Positions 1-7,549 of a DNA stretch of 36,207 nucleotides are shown one piece after another (positions within the stretch are counted from its first letter, which is position 1; every line of letters starts with the position of its first letter). Below the pieces are notes generated by a model that had not been told where the DNA came from, ran no database searches, and saw only the letters and a program-made list of their open reading frames with translations. The position numbers and the translations under genes were made by a program. The stretch is from assembly GCF_904061905.1 (NCBI RefSeq), contig NZ_CAJFCI010000039.1:155015-191221 (forward strand), given 5' to 3'. This stretch comes from Zestomonas carbonaria. GTDB lineage: Bacteria; Pseudomonadota; Gammaproteobacteria; Pseudomonadales; Pseudomonadaceae.

Positions 1-3
1 GAA

Positions 4-60
4 GCGTTTTCCACCAAGGGCGGTGGATGTGAAGCGCGACATCCACCCTACGTGGAACGC
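4..60. repeat. Nested imperfect palindrome, REP-like
   Basis: An inner perfect 9-bp stem (GGTGGATGT at 22-30 with ACATCCACC at 39-47, 8-base loop) sits inside an outer arm pair (bases 4-14 against 52-60) that is interrupted by two extra T residues. No coding sense is convincing here. The structure resembles the short palindromic repeats scattered between Pseudomonas genes. Its function is unknown. Confidence 0.5.
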
Positions 61-108
61 TTGGTGGTTTATGTCAGGTCCGCCCCTTACCCTAACCCTG
101 GCTACGCG

Positions 109-130
109 CCCCGCTCCTGAGGGAGCGGGG
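109..130. repeat. Perfect GC-rich hairpin
   Basis: A 9-bp perfect stem, CCCCGCTCC at 109-117 and GGAGCGGGG at 122-130, closes on a TGAG loop. It lies downstream of the oligopeptidase stop (minus strand) with no U-tract, so it may be a repeat element or an mRNA 3' end stabiliser rather than a classical terminator. Confidence 0.45.
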
Positions 131-182
131 ACTGGTCTGAGTTGGGGCAATGCTCGGTGCCAGGGGGGAGACCTCGGTGACT

Positions 183-203
183 CCCTCTCCCCCCGGGAGA
201 GGG
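183..203. repeat. CCCTCTCCC/GGGAGAGGG hairpin, copy 1
   Basis: A 9-bp perfect stem (183-191 with 195-203) and CCC loop. The same stem recurs at 21200-21220 and, extended to 11 bp, at 31126-31151, so it is a dispersed repeat family within this window. This copy lies about 50 bases past the stop codon of the minus-strand oligopeptidase gene and could mark its transcript end. Confidence 0.6.
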
Positions 204-252
204 CCGGGGTGAGGGGCGGAGTCTGGACCCGGCTCTGTGGTTGGGTAGATAT

Positions 253-2286
253 CTACACCATCAGCACCTTGAGCAAAAACGCATACTCCAGCGCCACGTC
301 CTTGAGCGCCTGGTAGCGTCCGCTCATGCCGCCGTGGCCGGCGCCTAGGTCGGTCTTGAGCAGCAGCAGGTGGTCGTCGGTCTTGCTGGCGCGCAGCCGG
401 GCCACCCATTTCGCGGCTTCCCAGTACTGCACGCGGCTGTCGTTGTAGCCGGCCACGGCGAGGATCGCCGGGTAGGCCTGGGCGCGGACGTTCTCGTAGG
501 GGGCGTAGCGCCTGATCCGTTCGAAGACTTCGGGATCGTTCGGATCGCCCCATTCGTCGTACTCGGTGACGGTCAGCGGCAGGTCGGGGTTCTGCATGGT
601 GTTCAGCACGTCGACGAAGGGCACGTCGGCGATGGCTGCGGCGAACAGTTCCGGGCGCTGGTTGAGCACCGCGCCGATCAGCAGGCCGCCGGCGCTGCCG
701 CCGCTGATCGCCAGGCGTTCGGGCGTGGTGTAGCCGGTGGCGACCAGGTGTTCGGCGCAGGCGATGAAGTCGCTGAAGGTGTTCTGCTTGTGCTCCAGCT
801 TGCCGGCGCGATACCAGGCTTCGCCCAGTTCGCCGCCGCCACGCACGTGGGCAATGGCGAACACGAAACCGCGTTCCAGCAGGCTCAGGCGGGCGTGGGA
901 GAACCAGGGATCGAGGCTTTCGCCATAGGCGCCGTAGCCGTAGAGGTAGAGCGGCGCCGGTTGGCCGGCGGCGAGCACTTCGCGGCGCGCCACCAGGCTG
1001 ATCGGCACCTGCGTGCCGTCCGGCGCGGTGGCCCAGAGGCGGCGGCTTTCGTAGGCGTCGGCGTCGAACGGGCCTTCCACCGGGGTTTCCTTGAGCACCT
1101 TCTGCTCGCCGCTGGCGAGGTCGAGCTGGCGGATCTGCGCCGGGCGGTTCAGCGCCTCGTAGCGCAGGCGGATCACCGGGCTGTGGAATTCCAGGCTGTC
1201 CTGCACGTGCAGGCTGTAGGCGGCATCCGGAAGTTGCACCCGTGCCGGCGCGCGGCCTTCGGCGCGTACCTCGACGATCGGCAGGCCGCCTTCGCGCAGG
1301 CTGAGGACGATGGCGTCGCGGTTGAGGCTGACGCCTTCCAGCATCACCTGCGGGTCGTGGCCGATCAGTTCGCGCCAGTGCGGGCGCTCGGGCGTGGCGT
1401 CCGGGGCGGTGTAGAGGGCGAAGTTGATACCGGCCTGGTTGCTGCGGATCAGCCAGGCCCAGTCGCCATCGAGGCGGCCGTGGTCGGCGTAGTACTCGTG
1501 GCCTTCCTCGCGCGGGGCCAGGCAGCGGAAGTCGCCATCGGGGCGTTCGGCGTCCAGTACCCAGGTCTCGCAGGTGGTCTTGCTGTTGAGCAGCAGGAGC
1601 AACTGGCGTTCGGAGCTGGCGCGGTAGCAGTGCAGGAAGAAGCGCCCGTCGATCTCGTGGAAGACCTCCTCGGCGCCCGCTTCGCCCAGCCGGTGGCGGT
1701 GCAGCCTGTGCGGGCGGTGGGTGTCGTCGAGGGTGGCGAAGAACAGGGTGCGGCTGTCGTTGGCCCAGGTCATGCTGCCGTCACAGTGCTCGAAGGGCAG
1801 GGCATCGAGGTCGCCGCTGGCCAGGTCCTTGACGTACAGGCTGTAGATCTCGTCGCCGCTGGTGTCCAGGCTGTAGGCCAGTTTTTCGTGGTCCGGGCTG
1901 ACGCTGAAGGCGCCCAGTGCCAGGTAGCCGTCGGCGGCCAGCTCGTTGGGGTCGAGCAGCAGTTGCTCGGCGCTTTCGTCCACCGTCAGGGAGTCGTCCG
2001 CCGGGCGCGGGCAGCGGTAGTGGCGGGGGTATTCGTCGCCGGCGGTGGTGCGCGTGTAGTACAGCCAGGGGCCCCAGGGCGTGGGGAGCGACAGGTCGGT
2101 CTCGCGGATGCGCGCCTTGATCTCCTGGAACAGTCGTTCGCGCAGTTCGGCCTGCCCGGCCAGTTCGGCTTCCAGGTAGGCGTTCTCGGCCTTGAGGTGT
2201 TCGAGCACCTCGTCGGCGTCGCGGTTTTCCAGCCAGCGGTAGGGATCGGGACCGGGCTCGATACGGGCGACCGGGGCTTGCGACAT
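253..2286 (-). CDS. ptrB: Oligopeptidase B (prolyl oligopeptidase family S9A)
   Basis: A 677-residue cytoplasmic serine peptidase predicted to cleave short peptides after Arg or Lys. The N-terminal two thirds match the beta-propeller that admits only small substrates; the C-terminal third is the alpha/beta-hydrolase domain. The catalytic triad is readable: Ser531 in GGSAGG, Asp616 in GYNDSRV, and His651 in GAGHGG. Acidic Glu575 and Asp577 in TVTEYDEWG fit the basic-residue specificity pocket of the family. Length and triad spacing are almost those of E. coli PtrB. There is no signal peptide. The ATG is supported by AAGGAG (plus-strand 2293-2298) six bases upstream. It is transcribed alone, divergent from the membrane protein gene at 2383. 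The same symbol is used for an unrelated P. aeruginosa repressor, so the name follows E. coli usage. Confidence 0.95.
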   Translation of the reverse strand: MSQAPVARIEPGPDPYRWLENRDADEVLEHLKAENAYLEAELAGQAELRERLFQEIKARIRETDLSLPTPWGPWLYYTRTTAGDEYPRHYRCPRPADDSLTVDESAEQLLLDPNELAADGYLALGAFSVSPDHEKLAYSLDTSGDEIYSLYVKDLASGDLDALPFEHCDGSMTWANDSRTLFFATLDDTHRPHRLHRHRLGEAGAEEVFHEIDGRFFLHCYRASSERQLLLLLNSKTTCETWVLDAERPDGDFRCLAPREEGHEYYADHGRLDGDWAWLIRSNQAGINFALYTAPDATPERPHWRELIGHDPQVMLEGVSLNRDAIVLSLREGGLPIVEVRAEGRAPARVQLPDAAYSLHVQDSLEFHSPVIRLRYEALNRPAQIRQLDLASGEQKVLKETPVEGPFDADAYESRRLWATAPDGTQVPISLVARREVLAAGQPAPLYLYGYGAYGESLDPWFSHARLSLLERGFVFAIAHVRGGGELGEAWYRAGKLEHKQNTFSDFIACAEHLVATGYTTPERLAISGGSAGGLLIGAVLNQRPELFAAAIADVPFVDVLNTMQNPDLPLTVTEYDEWGDPNDPEVFERIRRYAPYENVRAQAYPAILAVAGYNDSRVQYWEAAKWVARLRASKTDDHLLLLKTDLGAGHGGMSGRYQALKDVALEYAFLLKVLMV

Positions 2287-2382
2287 GGGCTTCTCCTTGC
2301 GGGGCGACGGACGGCGAGTGAGCCGGACTGCCGAAAAGCCGTTATCATAAGCGCCCCTTTGTCAGCCCCGCCACGGACCTCG
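2287..2382. promoter_or_regulatory. Divergent promoter region
   Basis: These 96 bases separate two divergent start codons, so promoters for both directions must lie here or just inside the genes. The only AT-rich core is at about 2341-2350 (TATCAT on plus, TATGATAAC on minus), a candidate -10 for either strand. No good -35 was found, so exact promoters are not called. Confidence 0.35.
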
Positions 2383-2868
2383 ATGATCGAAAACGACTAC
2401 ATGCTCGCCTGGGCCGGCTATGCCGTCGCGGCGCTCGGCTGCCTGTTGGTTTGGTTCCGCCTGACCAGTTGGATGTGGCGCTACCTGCGCGAACCGCTGC
2501 GCGTGCTGGTGGCGGTGCTGCTGTTCGTGCCGACCATCGTCGACCCCGGCCGGGAGCTGTTCGCCCCGGCCATCGCGGTGACCGCCCTCGACATGCTGTT
2601 CAAGGTCGGCAACAACGCCTGGCACGCGGTGGCCGACCTGGCCATCTACGGCATCATCGCGTTCGCCCTCTATCTGCTGTTCGTCTTCGTCCGCTGGCCG
2701 CTGGAGCGCTGGTGGAAGGGCCGCAAGGCAGCCGCTGCCGCGCCCGAGGTGGCGGAGGAGGACGAGCCGACCCTGCGCGAAGTGCTGGCGCGCGAGCGGG
2801 CGGAACCGGCGGACGCCCGCCTGGATGGCAACGGCGACCGGGGCCTGCGCATCGAGCCGCGCCTGTAG
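2383..2868 (+). CDS. Small inner-membrane protein, unknown function
   Basis: A 161-residue protein with hydrophobic segments at about 7-25, 39-53, 58-73 and 83-104, then a charged, probably cytoplasmic tail rich in Glu, Arg and Ala. Three or four membrane spans are likely. No catalytic motif is visible. The open frame extends far upstream, but that part overlaps the oligopeptidase gene on the other strand; the ATG at 2383 is the first Met that opens directly into the hydrophobic segment. The upstream ribosome site is weak (only GGACCT precedes it). It is the first of four co-directional genes ending at 4700, so it may be cotranscribed with the HIT gene 72 bases on. A phosphate-starvation-inducible PsiE-like fold is possible from the hydrophobic pattern but was not established. 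Confidence 0.75.
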   Translation: MIENDYMLAWAGYAVAALGCLLVWFRLTSWMWRYLREPLRVLVAVLLFVPTIVDPGRELFAPAIAVTALDMLFKVGNNAWHAVADLAIYGIIAFALYLLFVFVRWPLERWWKGRKAAAAAPEVAEEDEPTLREVLARERAEPADARLDGNGDRGLRIEPRL

Positions 2869-2940
2869 GAGCCCCGCGCGCAGCGCTTGATTCTGGCGGG
2901 CGGGCCATTCAGCATGGGCCATCCCGTTCAAGGAGCCTTC

Positions 2941-3387
2941 ATGGACTGCGTGTTCTGCGCCATCGGCAGCGGCCGGCTGCCGGCTCACCTGCTGTTCGAG
3001 GATGAGCACTTCCAGGTCATCCTCGATATCTACCCGCTACGCCCCGCGCATGTGCTGGTGATCAGCCGCGAGCACGCGCCCTACCTCAGCGACCTGTCCG
3101 CCGCCGCCCGGGAACGCCTGCTGACCCTCACCGAACGCCTGAGCCGTGCATTGCGCGCCTGCGGCTATGGCGTGGGCGGCATCAACCTGCTGGTCAACGA
3201 CGGGCCGCTGGCCAACCAGCACGTGCCGCACCTTCATCTGCACCTGATCCCGCGCCGTCGCGGCGACCTGCCGGCGCTGGTCTGGCGCACGCTGACGCGC
3301 TTCCTGCCGTTCGGCCGCCAGCCCTTGCAGGCGCGCCTGGAGCGGGAAGCCGATCTGTTACGCAACGCTTTGCAGCGAGAATCCTGA
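2941..3387 (+). CDS. HIT-family (histidine triad) nucleotide-binding protein
   Basis: A 148-residue protein with the defining triad His97-Leu-His99-Leu-His101, preceded by conserved His94 in HVPHLHLHLIPR. Family members hydrolyse or transfer nucleotidyl groups from phosphoramidates and dinucleoside polyphosphates. An N-terminal CVFC (Cys3, Cys6) matches the metal-binding pair found in many HIT proteins. The MDCVFC start is preferred over upstream Met codons because AAGGAG (2930-2935) sits five bases before it and family members begin here. The next gene starts three bases after the stop, which implies translational coupling. The substrate cannot be told from sequence. Confidence 0.92.
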   Translation: MDCVFCAIGSGRLPAHLLFEDEHFQVILDIYPLRPAHVLVISREHAPYLSDLSAAARERLLTLTERLSRALRACGYGVGGINLLVNDGPLANQHVPHLHLHLIPRRRGDLPALVWRTLTRFLPFGRQPLQARLEREADLLRNALQRES

Positions 3388-3390
3388 GCC

Positions 3391-4170
3391 ATGTGCGAAT
3401 TGCTGGGCATGAGCGCCAATGTGCCGACCGACATCGTTTTCAGCTTCACCGGCCTGATGCAGCGCGGCGGCGGCACCGGGCCGCACCGCGACGGCTGGGG
3501 CATCGCCTTCTATGAGGGACGCGGCCTGCGCCTGTTCCAGGACCCGGCGGCGAGCGTCGAATCGGAAGTGGCCAAGCTGGTGCAGCGCTACCCGATCAAG
3601 AGCGAGACGGTGATCGGCCATATCCGCCAGGCCAACGTGGGGCGTGTCTGCCTGGCCAACACCCATCCGTTCGTCCGCGAGCTGTGGGGGCACAACTGGT
3701 GCTTCGCCCACAACGGCCAGTTGGCCGACTTCCAGCCGCGCCCGGGCTTCTACCGGCCGGTGGGCGATACCGACAGCGAGGCGGCCTTCTGCGACCTGCT
3801 CAACCGCTTGCGGGTGGCCTTTCCCGAGCCGGTGGCGGTGGACATCCTGCTGCCGACGCTGATCGGCGCCTGCACCGATTATCGCGGCAAGGGCGTGTTC
3901 AACTGCCTGCTCAGCGATGGCGACTGGCTGTTCGCCTTCTGTTCGAGCAAGTTGGCGAGTATCACCCGCCGCGCGCCGTTCGGCCCGGCGCAACTGAAGG
4001 ATGTCGACGTGACCGTCGACTTCCAGGCGGAAACCACGCCGAACGATGTGGTGACGGTGCTGGCCACCGAGCCGCTGACCGCCAACGAGACCTGGAAGAT
4101 CTACCAGCTGGGCGAGTGGAGCCTGTGGCGGCGTGGCGAGTGCATCGCCCACGGCAAGACCGGGGACTAG
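3391..4170 (+). CDS. Class II glutamine amidotransferase-like protein (YafJ type)
   Basis: A 259-residue protein consisting of a stand-alone N-terminal nucleophile amidotransferase domain. Cys2 becomes the N-terminal nucleophile after Met removal. GHIRQAN (76-82, Arg79), HNG (107-109, oxyanion-hole Asn and Gly) and TDSE (127-130, glutamine-binding Asp) are the expected glutaminase motifs. It has no synthase domain, as in E. coli YafJ, so it releases ammonia from glutamine for an unidentified acceptor or acts as an amidohydrolase. It starts three bases after the HIT gene and ends five bases before the next start, so the three are almost certainly one transcript. Confidence 0.92.
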   Translation: MCELLGMSANVPTDIVFSFTGLMQRGGGTGPHRDGWGIAFYEGRGLRLFQDPAASVESEVAKLVQRYPIKSETVIGHIRQANVGRVCLANTHPFVRELWGHNWCFAHNGQLADFQPRPGFYRPVGDTDSEAAFCDLLNRLRVAFPEPVAVDILLPTLIGACTDYRGKGVFNCLLSDGDWLFAFCSSKLASITRRAPFGPAQLKDVDVTVDFQAETTPNDVVTVLATEPLTANETWKIYQLGEWSLWRRGECIAHGKTGD

Positions 4171-4175
4171 GGACG

Positions 4176-4700
4176 ATGCTGCGAAGCTACCTGCGCTTGG
4201 TGCTGTTCGCCCTGGGGCTGTTGATCGGCCTGCAGGTGCCGGGCTTCATCGCCGACTACGCCAAGCGCGTCGAGGCCCATCGGCTGGAGGCGGAGCAGGG
4301 GCTTTCCGGTTTCCGCCAGACCGCCCAGCGTTTCTTCCAGGGCGACCTGGATGCCCTGGTGGCCCACTACCGGGCCAGCGACGATGCGGTGATGCGCAGC
4401 GATGCCGACAGCGTCGCCCACCTGGTGGCGCGTGCGAAGCTGCTGGACAAGGAGTGGGCGGCGATGCAGGGGGCTTGGTACGTCCAGGTGCTGCACCTCG
4501 CCACCGCCGCCGATCGCCGACTGCTGCGGGAGACCTGGGATGGCTACAGCTACCAGGTGCTGCTGTCTCCCACGGCGATTGCCTGGGGGTTGTGTGCCGC
4601 GCTGTTGCTGGCCTGGCTGGTCGAGTCGGTATTGTTGCTGGTTGCCGGGATGCTGGGGTTCGGGCGGGAGCGCCGGGCCCGGCAGCGGCATTGGGGGTGA
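4176..4700 (+). CDS. DUF2937-like inner-membrane protein
   Basis: A 174-residue protein with an N-terminal membrane segment (about 5-22), a polar, helical, probably periplasmic middle (about 25-125), and a C-terminal hydrophobic hairpin or long helix (about 132-161) followed by an Arg-rich tail. This layout and the opening MLRSYLRLVLFALG resemble the DUF2937 family, whose function is unknown. The open frame runs upstream through the amidotransferase gene in another frame; the ATG at 4176, five bases after that gene's stop, is the real start. Last gene of the plus-strand run. Confidence 0.8.
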   Translation: MLRSYLRLVLFALGLLIGLQVPGFIADYAKRVEAHRLEAEQGLSGFRQTAQRFFQGDLDALVAHYRASDDAVMRSDADSVAHLVARAKLLDKEWAAMQGAWYVQVLHLATAADRRLLRETWDGYSYQVLLSPTAIAWGLCAALLLAWLVESVLLLVAGMLGFGRERRARQRHWG

Positions 4701-4730
4701 GGGCGCGGTTGGTGGTCGGCGCCGCACGTG

Positions 4731-4822
4731 GGGTGTGCCGTGCGCACCGTTTACCGGGGGTGGGCACGGTGTCCGGCCGGAGACACGGGGGCTGCTTTTC
4801 TATCGGTGCGCGCGGCACACCC
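4731..4822. repeat. Inverted pair of 19-bp repeat units
   Basis: The unit GGGTGTGCCGTGCGCACCG at 4731-4749 pairs with its reverse complement at 4804-4822 with a single mismatch, giving a potential 19-bp stem across a 54-base spacer. A third copy with one change lies at 33207-33225 after cysK. The pair sits between converging genes and may end transcription from either side. It is a REP-like element. Confidence 0.6.
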
Positions 4823-4834
4823 TACGAGGGGCAG

Positions 4835-4851
4835 CCCGGATGCAATCCGGG
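4835..4851. repeat. CCCGGAT-type REP hairpin, copy 1
   Basis: A perfect 7-bp stem (CCCGGAT at 4835-4841, ATCCGGG at 4845-4851) with a three-base loop. The same palindrome occurs twice as an inverted pair at 35222-35273, again between converging genes. It lies 13 bases beyond the stop of the minus-strand TolC-like gene. Confidence 0.6.
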
Positions 4852-4863
4852 GATCTCGGTTCA

Positions 4864-6195
4864 TCAATGGTTCAGGGCCAGCTCGGGGCCCAGGTAGGCA
4901 TTGGCGTGGCCGATGTCGTCTTCGCCGAGCAGGCCGACCGCGGCGGCCAGTTGCAGGCGGGCCAGCAGGTAGCGCAGCTTGGCTTCCATCAGGTCGCGGC
5001 GGGCGATGAAGACCTGTTCCTCGGCGTTGAGTATGTCGACGTTGGTGCTGGAGCCGGCCAGGAAGCCTTTCTTGGCCGAGTCCTGGGCGCGTTCGCTGGA
5101 GGCCACGGCCCGTTCCAGGGCGCGGATGCGTGCCTGGCCGCTCTGCACGCCGCGAAACTCGCGGGTGGTGGATGAGAAGACTTCCTCGCGGGCCGCGTTC
5201 AGTTCTTCGCCGGCCTGTTCGCGGCTGGCCACGGCCTGGCGCACCTTGGCGTTGACCGAGCCGCCGGCGTACAGCGGCATGTTGAATTCGACCCCGGCCG
5301 AGGAGTAGCGGTTCTTCTGGTCGAGGGTGGAGATGGAGTCGCTCTTGTTGTCGGTATAGGCCAGCACCAGGTCGAGGGTCGGCCAATGGCCGCTGTTGGC
5401 CCGGTTGACCTCTTCCTCCGCCAGGCGGTGGTTGTGCTGCCGCGCCCGTAGCGCCGGGTTGTGCGCCTTGGCCATATCCAGCCAGGCCTGCAGGTTGCCG
5501 GGCTCCAGGGGTGGGGTCGGGAAGTCGTGGTGCAGGGTGGAGAGCTGGCGCGGTGTCTCGCCGAGCATTTCCTCGAGCAGGCGCAGGGCGACCACCAGGT
5601 TGTCCTGGGCTTCGATCAGTTCGGCCTGGGCCAGGTCGCGGCGCGCCACCGCCTGGTCGACGTCGGTGATGGTGCCGTCGCCCAGGTCGAAGCGGCGTTG
5701 CGCGGCGGCGACCTGCTGCTCGAAGGCTTTCAGCTTGGCGTTCGCCAGATCGATGGTTTCCCGGGTCAGGAGGACGTCGAAGTAGCGGCTGGCCAGGTTC
5801 ACGGCGGCGTTCTGGCTCTTCGCGTCGAACACCGCTTCGCTGTAGTCCGCGCGCTGCTTGCCCTGGCGGTATTCGGAGGCTTTCTGCCGGTTGAACAGCG
5901 GCTGGCGCAATTGCAGCACCGCGTTCCGCGAGTCGTAGTCCAGGTCGTTGTCGGGCGCGTTGTCCCGGTGCTGGGTGCCGTCGATCCAACTGTTGCTGGC
6001 GCTGGCGTTGAGTTGCGGCAGCAGGCCGGCCCGCCCCAGGGCGCGGTTTTCCAGGCCGGCATCGCGTTCGTGGATGGCCGCGCGATAGGTCGGCCCCTGT
6101 ACTTGCAGCAGTTCCCACGCCTCTTGCAGGTCCAGGGCGCAGACGGGGAGGCTGGTCAATCCAACCAGGTAGAGAAGGGTTCGGCGCACCGCCAT
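4864..6195 (-). CDS. TolC-family outer-membrane channel of a type I secretion system
   Basis: A 443-residue outer-membrane factor. A signal peptide of about 20 residues ends at VCA before LDLQEAWE. The mature part shows the two repeated outer-membrane efflux halves: long Ala/Gln/Glu/Arg-rich helices separated by short strand-forming stretches. Its trimer would form the outer-membrane pore and periplasmic tunnel through which the exporter releases substrates. It is the last gene of the operon, one base after the membrane fusion protein stop; AAGGA within the end of that gene serves as its ribosome site. Length and gene order resemble PrtF/AprF of protease exporters. The neighbouring giant RTX proteins are the obvious substrates. 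Confidence 0.93.
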   Translation of the reverse strand: MAVRRTLLYLVGLTSLPVCALDLQEAWELLQVQGPTYRAAIHERDAGLENRALGRAGLLPQLNASASNSWIDGTQHRDNAPDNDLDYDSRNAVLQLRQPLFNRQKASEYRQGKQRADYSEAVFDAKSQNAAVNLASRYFDVLLTRETIDLANAKLKAFEQQVAAAQRRFDLGDGTITDVDQAVARRDLAQAELIEAQDNLVVALRLLEEMLGETPRQLSTLHHDFPTPPLEPGNLQAWLDMAKAHNPALRARQHNHRLAEEEVNRANSGHWPTLDLVLAYTDNKSDSISTLDQKNRYSSAGVEFNMPLYAGGSVNAKVRQAVASREQAGEELNAAREEVFSSTTREFRGVQSGQARIRALERAVASSERAQDSAKKGFLAGSSTNVDILNAEEQVFIARRDLMEAKLRYLLARLQLAAAVGLLGEDDIGHANAYLGPELALNH

Positions 6196-6196
6196 G

Positions 6197-7543
6197 TCAC
6201 TGTTCCTTGAAGGCTGAGTCGACTCGGTCGAGCATCGGTTTCATCAGGTAGCTCATCAGGTTCCGCTCACCGGTCTTGATGGTTACGGTGGCGGGCATGC
6301 CGGCCCGGATGCGGTTGCTGCCGAGCTTGTCCATGCCTTCCGGGGTGACCTCGACTTCGGCGAGGTAGTAGGGCTGCTTGTTGGTTTCGTCGATCAGGCG
6401 GTCGGCCGATATCGTGAGCACGCGGCCGGGGATGTTCGGGGTCTGCGCGTGGTTGAAGGCGGGGAAGGCGATGTCCACCGGCAACCCGGGGGTCATCTTG
6501 TCGATGGCCTGCACCGGGATCATGGCGTCGACCTGCAAGGGCTCGTTGGCTGGCACCACGTCCATGATCGTCGAGCCAGCCTGGATCACCCCGCCGATGG
6601 TGGAGACGCTGAGGCCGAGAACCACGCCGTCGATGGGCGAGCGGATCACCGTGTTGGCGACTTCGTAGTCGAGTGCCCGCAGGCGGTCGGCCAGGGCGGT
6701 GGCTTCCTTCTGGGCGTCGGTGAGTTGCGATTGCACTTCCTTCTGGAAGTCCTGCTCCAGTTGCAGGATGCGCAGTTTCAATTCGGCGATCTGGTTGCGG
6801 GTGCGGCCGACGTCGGCGATGTTCTGCGCCAGCGCGGCGCTCAGTTCGGCCGAGTTGCGCTCCAGTTCGAGCATGCGGTTGCGGGTGACGTAGCCTTCGG
6901 CGGCGAGGCTGCGCACGCCTTCGAGTTCCTGGGAGAGCAGCCTGATCTGCGCGCTGCGCGAGTACTGCACCTGGCGCAGGCCCTTGAGCTGCTCTTCGGC
7001 GCCGAGGATGTTCTCGCGCAGGATGCTGGCCTCGCCTTGCAGCGCGGCGCGGCGGGTGGCGAACAGGCGCTGCTGCAGGTTGATCGCGGCTTGCAGGCGT
7101 GGGTCGCCGTCGAAGCGGGCGAGCAGTTCGGGGTCGAAGGTCACTTCGTCCGCGCCGTCGCGTTCGGCCTGCAGGCGATTCTCGACGGTGCGCACCACGA
7201 TGTATTGCGAGCTGACCACGCCCTGCTCGGCGATCGCCCGGGTCGAGTCGAGCTCGATCAGCGGCTGCTCGCGCTTCACCAGTTGGCCTTCGCGTACCAG
7301 GATGGCGCCGACCGAGCCGCCGCTCAGGTGCTGGATGCTCTTGCGGTTGTCGGTCACGTTCACCGTGGCGTTGGCGACGATGCCGGCGTCGAGGGGCGCC
7401 AGGCTGGCCCAGAGGACGAAGCCGCCGAACCCGGCGAATACCAGCCACATGCCCCAGCGACCATGGCGACGATCGTCGACGTCGATTTCCTCTTCGCGGT
7501 TGACGAGGATCAGACTCCTGTTTTCGGACTCGAGATCTGACAT
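6197..7543 (-). CDS. HlyD-family membrane fusion protein of a type I secretion system
   Basis: A 448-residue periplasmic adaptor. A short acidic cytoplasmic N-terminus (1-28) leads into one membrane span (about 29-48). A split lipoyl/biotinyl-like domain begins near 71-100 (LSGGSVGAILVREGQLV) and closes at IRSPIDGVV. Between them lies a long coiled-coil hairpin (about 105-290) that should dock onto the TolC-like protein. The C-terminal beta-barrel region holds the conserved GMPATVTIKTGER. Members couple the inner-membrane ABC exporter to the outer-membrane channel. The ATG lies six bases after the ABC stop codon, and AAGGAG inside the last ABC codons (plus-strand 7553-7558) is its ribosome site. 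Confidence 0.95.
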   Translation of the reverse strand: MSDLESENRSLILVNREEEIDVDDRRHGRWGMWLVFAGFGGFVLWASLAPLDAGIVANATVNVTDNRKSIQHLSGGSVGAILVREGQLVKREQPLIELDSTRAIAEQGVVSSQYIVVRTVENRLQAERDGADEVTFDPELLARFDGDPRLQAAINLQQRLFATRRAALQGEASILRENILGAEEQLKGLRQVQYSRSAQIRLLSQELEGVRSLAAEGYVTRNRMLELERNSAELSAALAQNIADVGRTRNQIAELKLRILQLEQDFQKEVQSQLTDAQKEATALADRLRALDYEVANTVIRSPIDGVVLGLSVSTIGGVIQAGSTIMDVVPANEPLQVDAMIPVQAIDKMTPGLPVDIAFPAFNHAQTPNIPGRVLTISADRLIDETNKQPYYLAEVEVTPEGMDKLGSNRIRAGMPATVTIKTGERNLMSYLMKPMLDRVDSAFKEQ

Positions 7544-7549
7544 GGCCTG

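Noticed and set aside
370..2382. Long 5' extension of the small membrane protein frame
   Set aside because: It overlaps the oligopeptidase gene in antisense and encodes low-complexity Val/Ala/Gly-rich sequence. The real protein begins at 2383.
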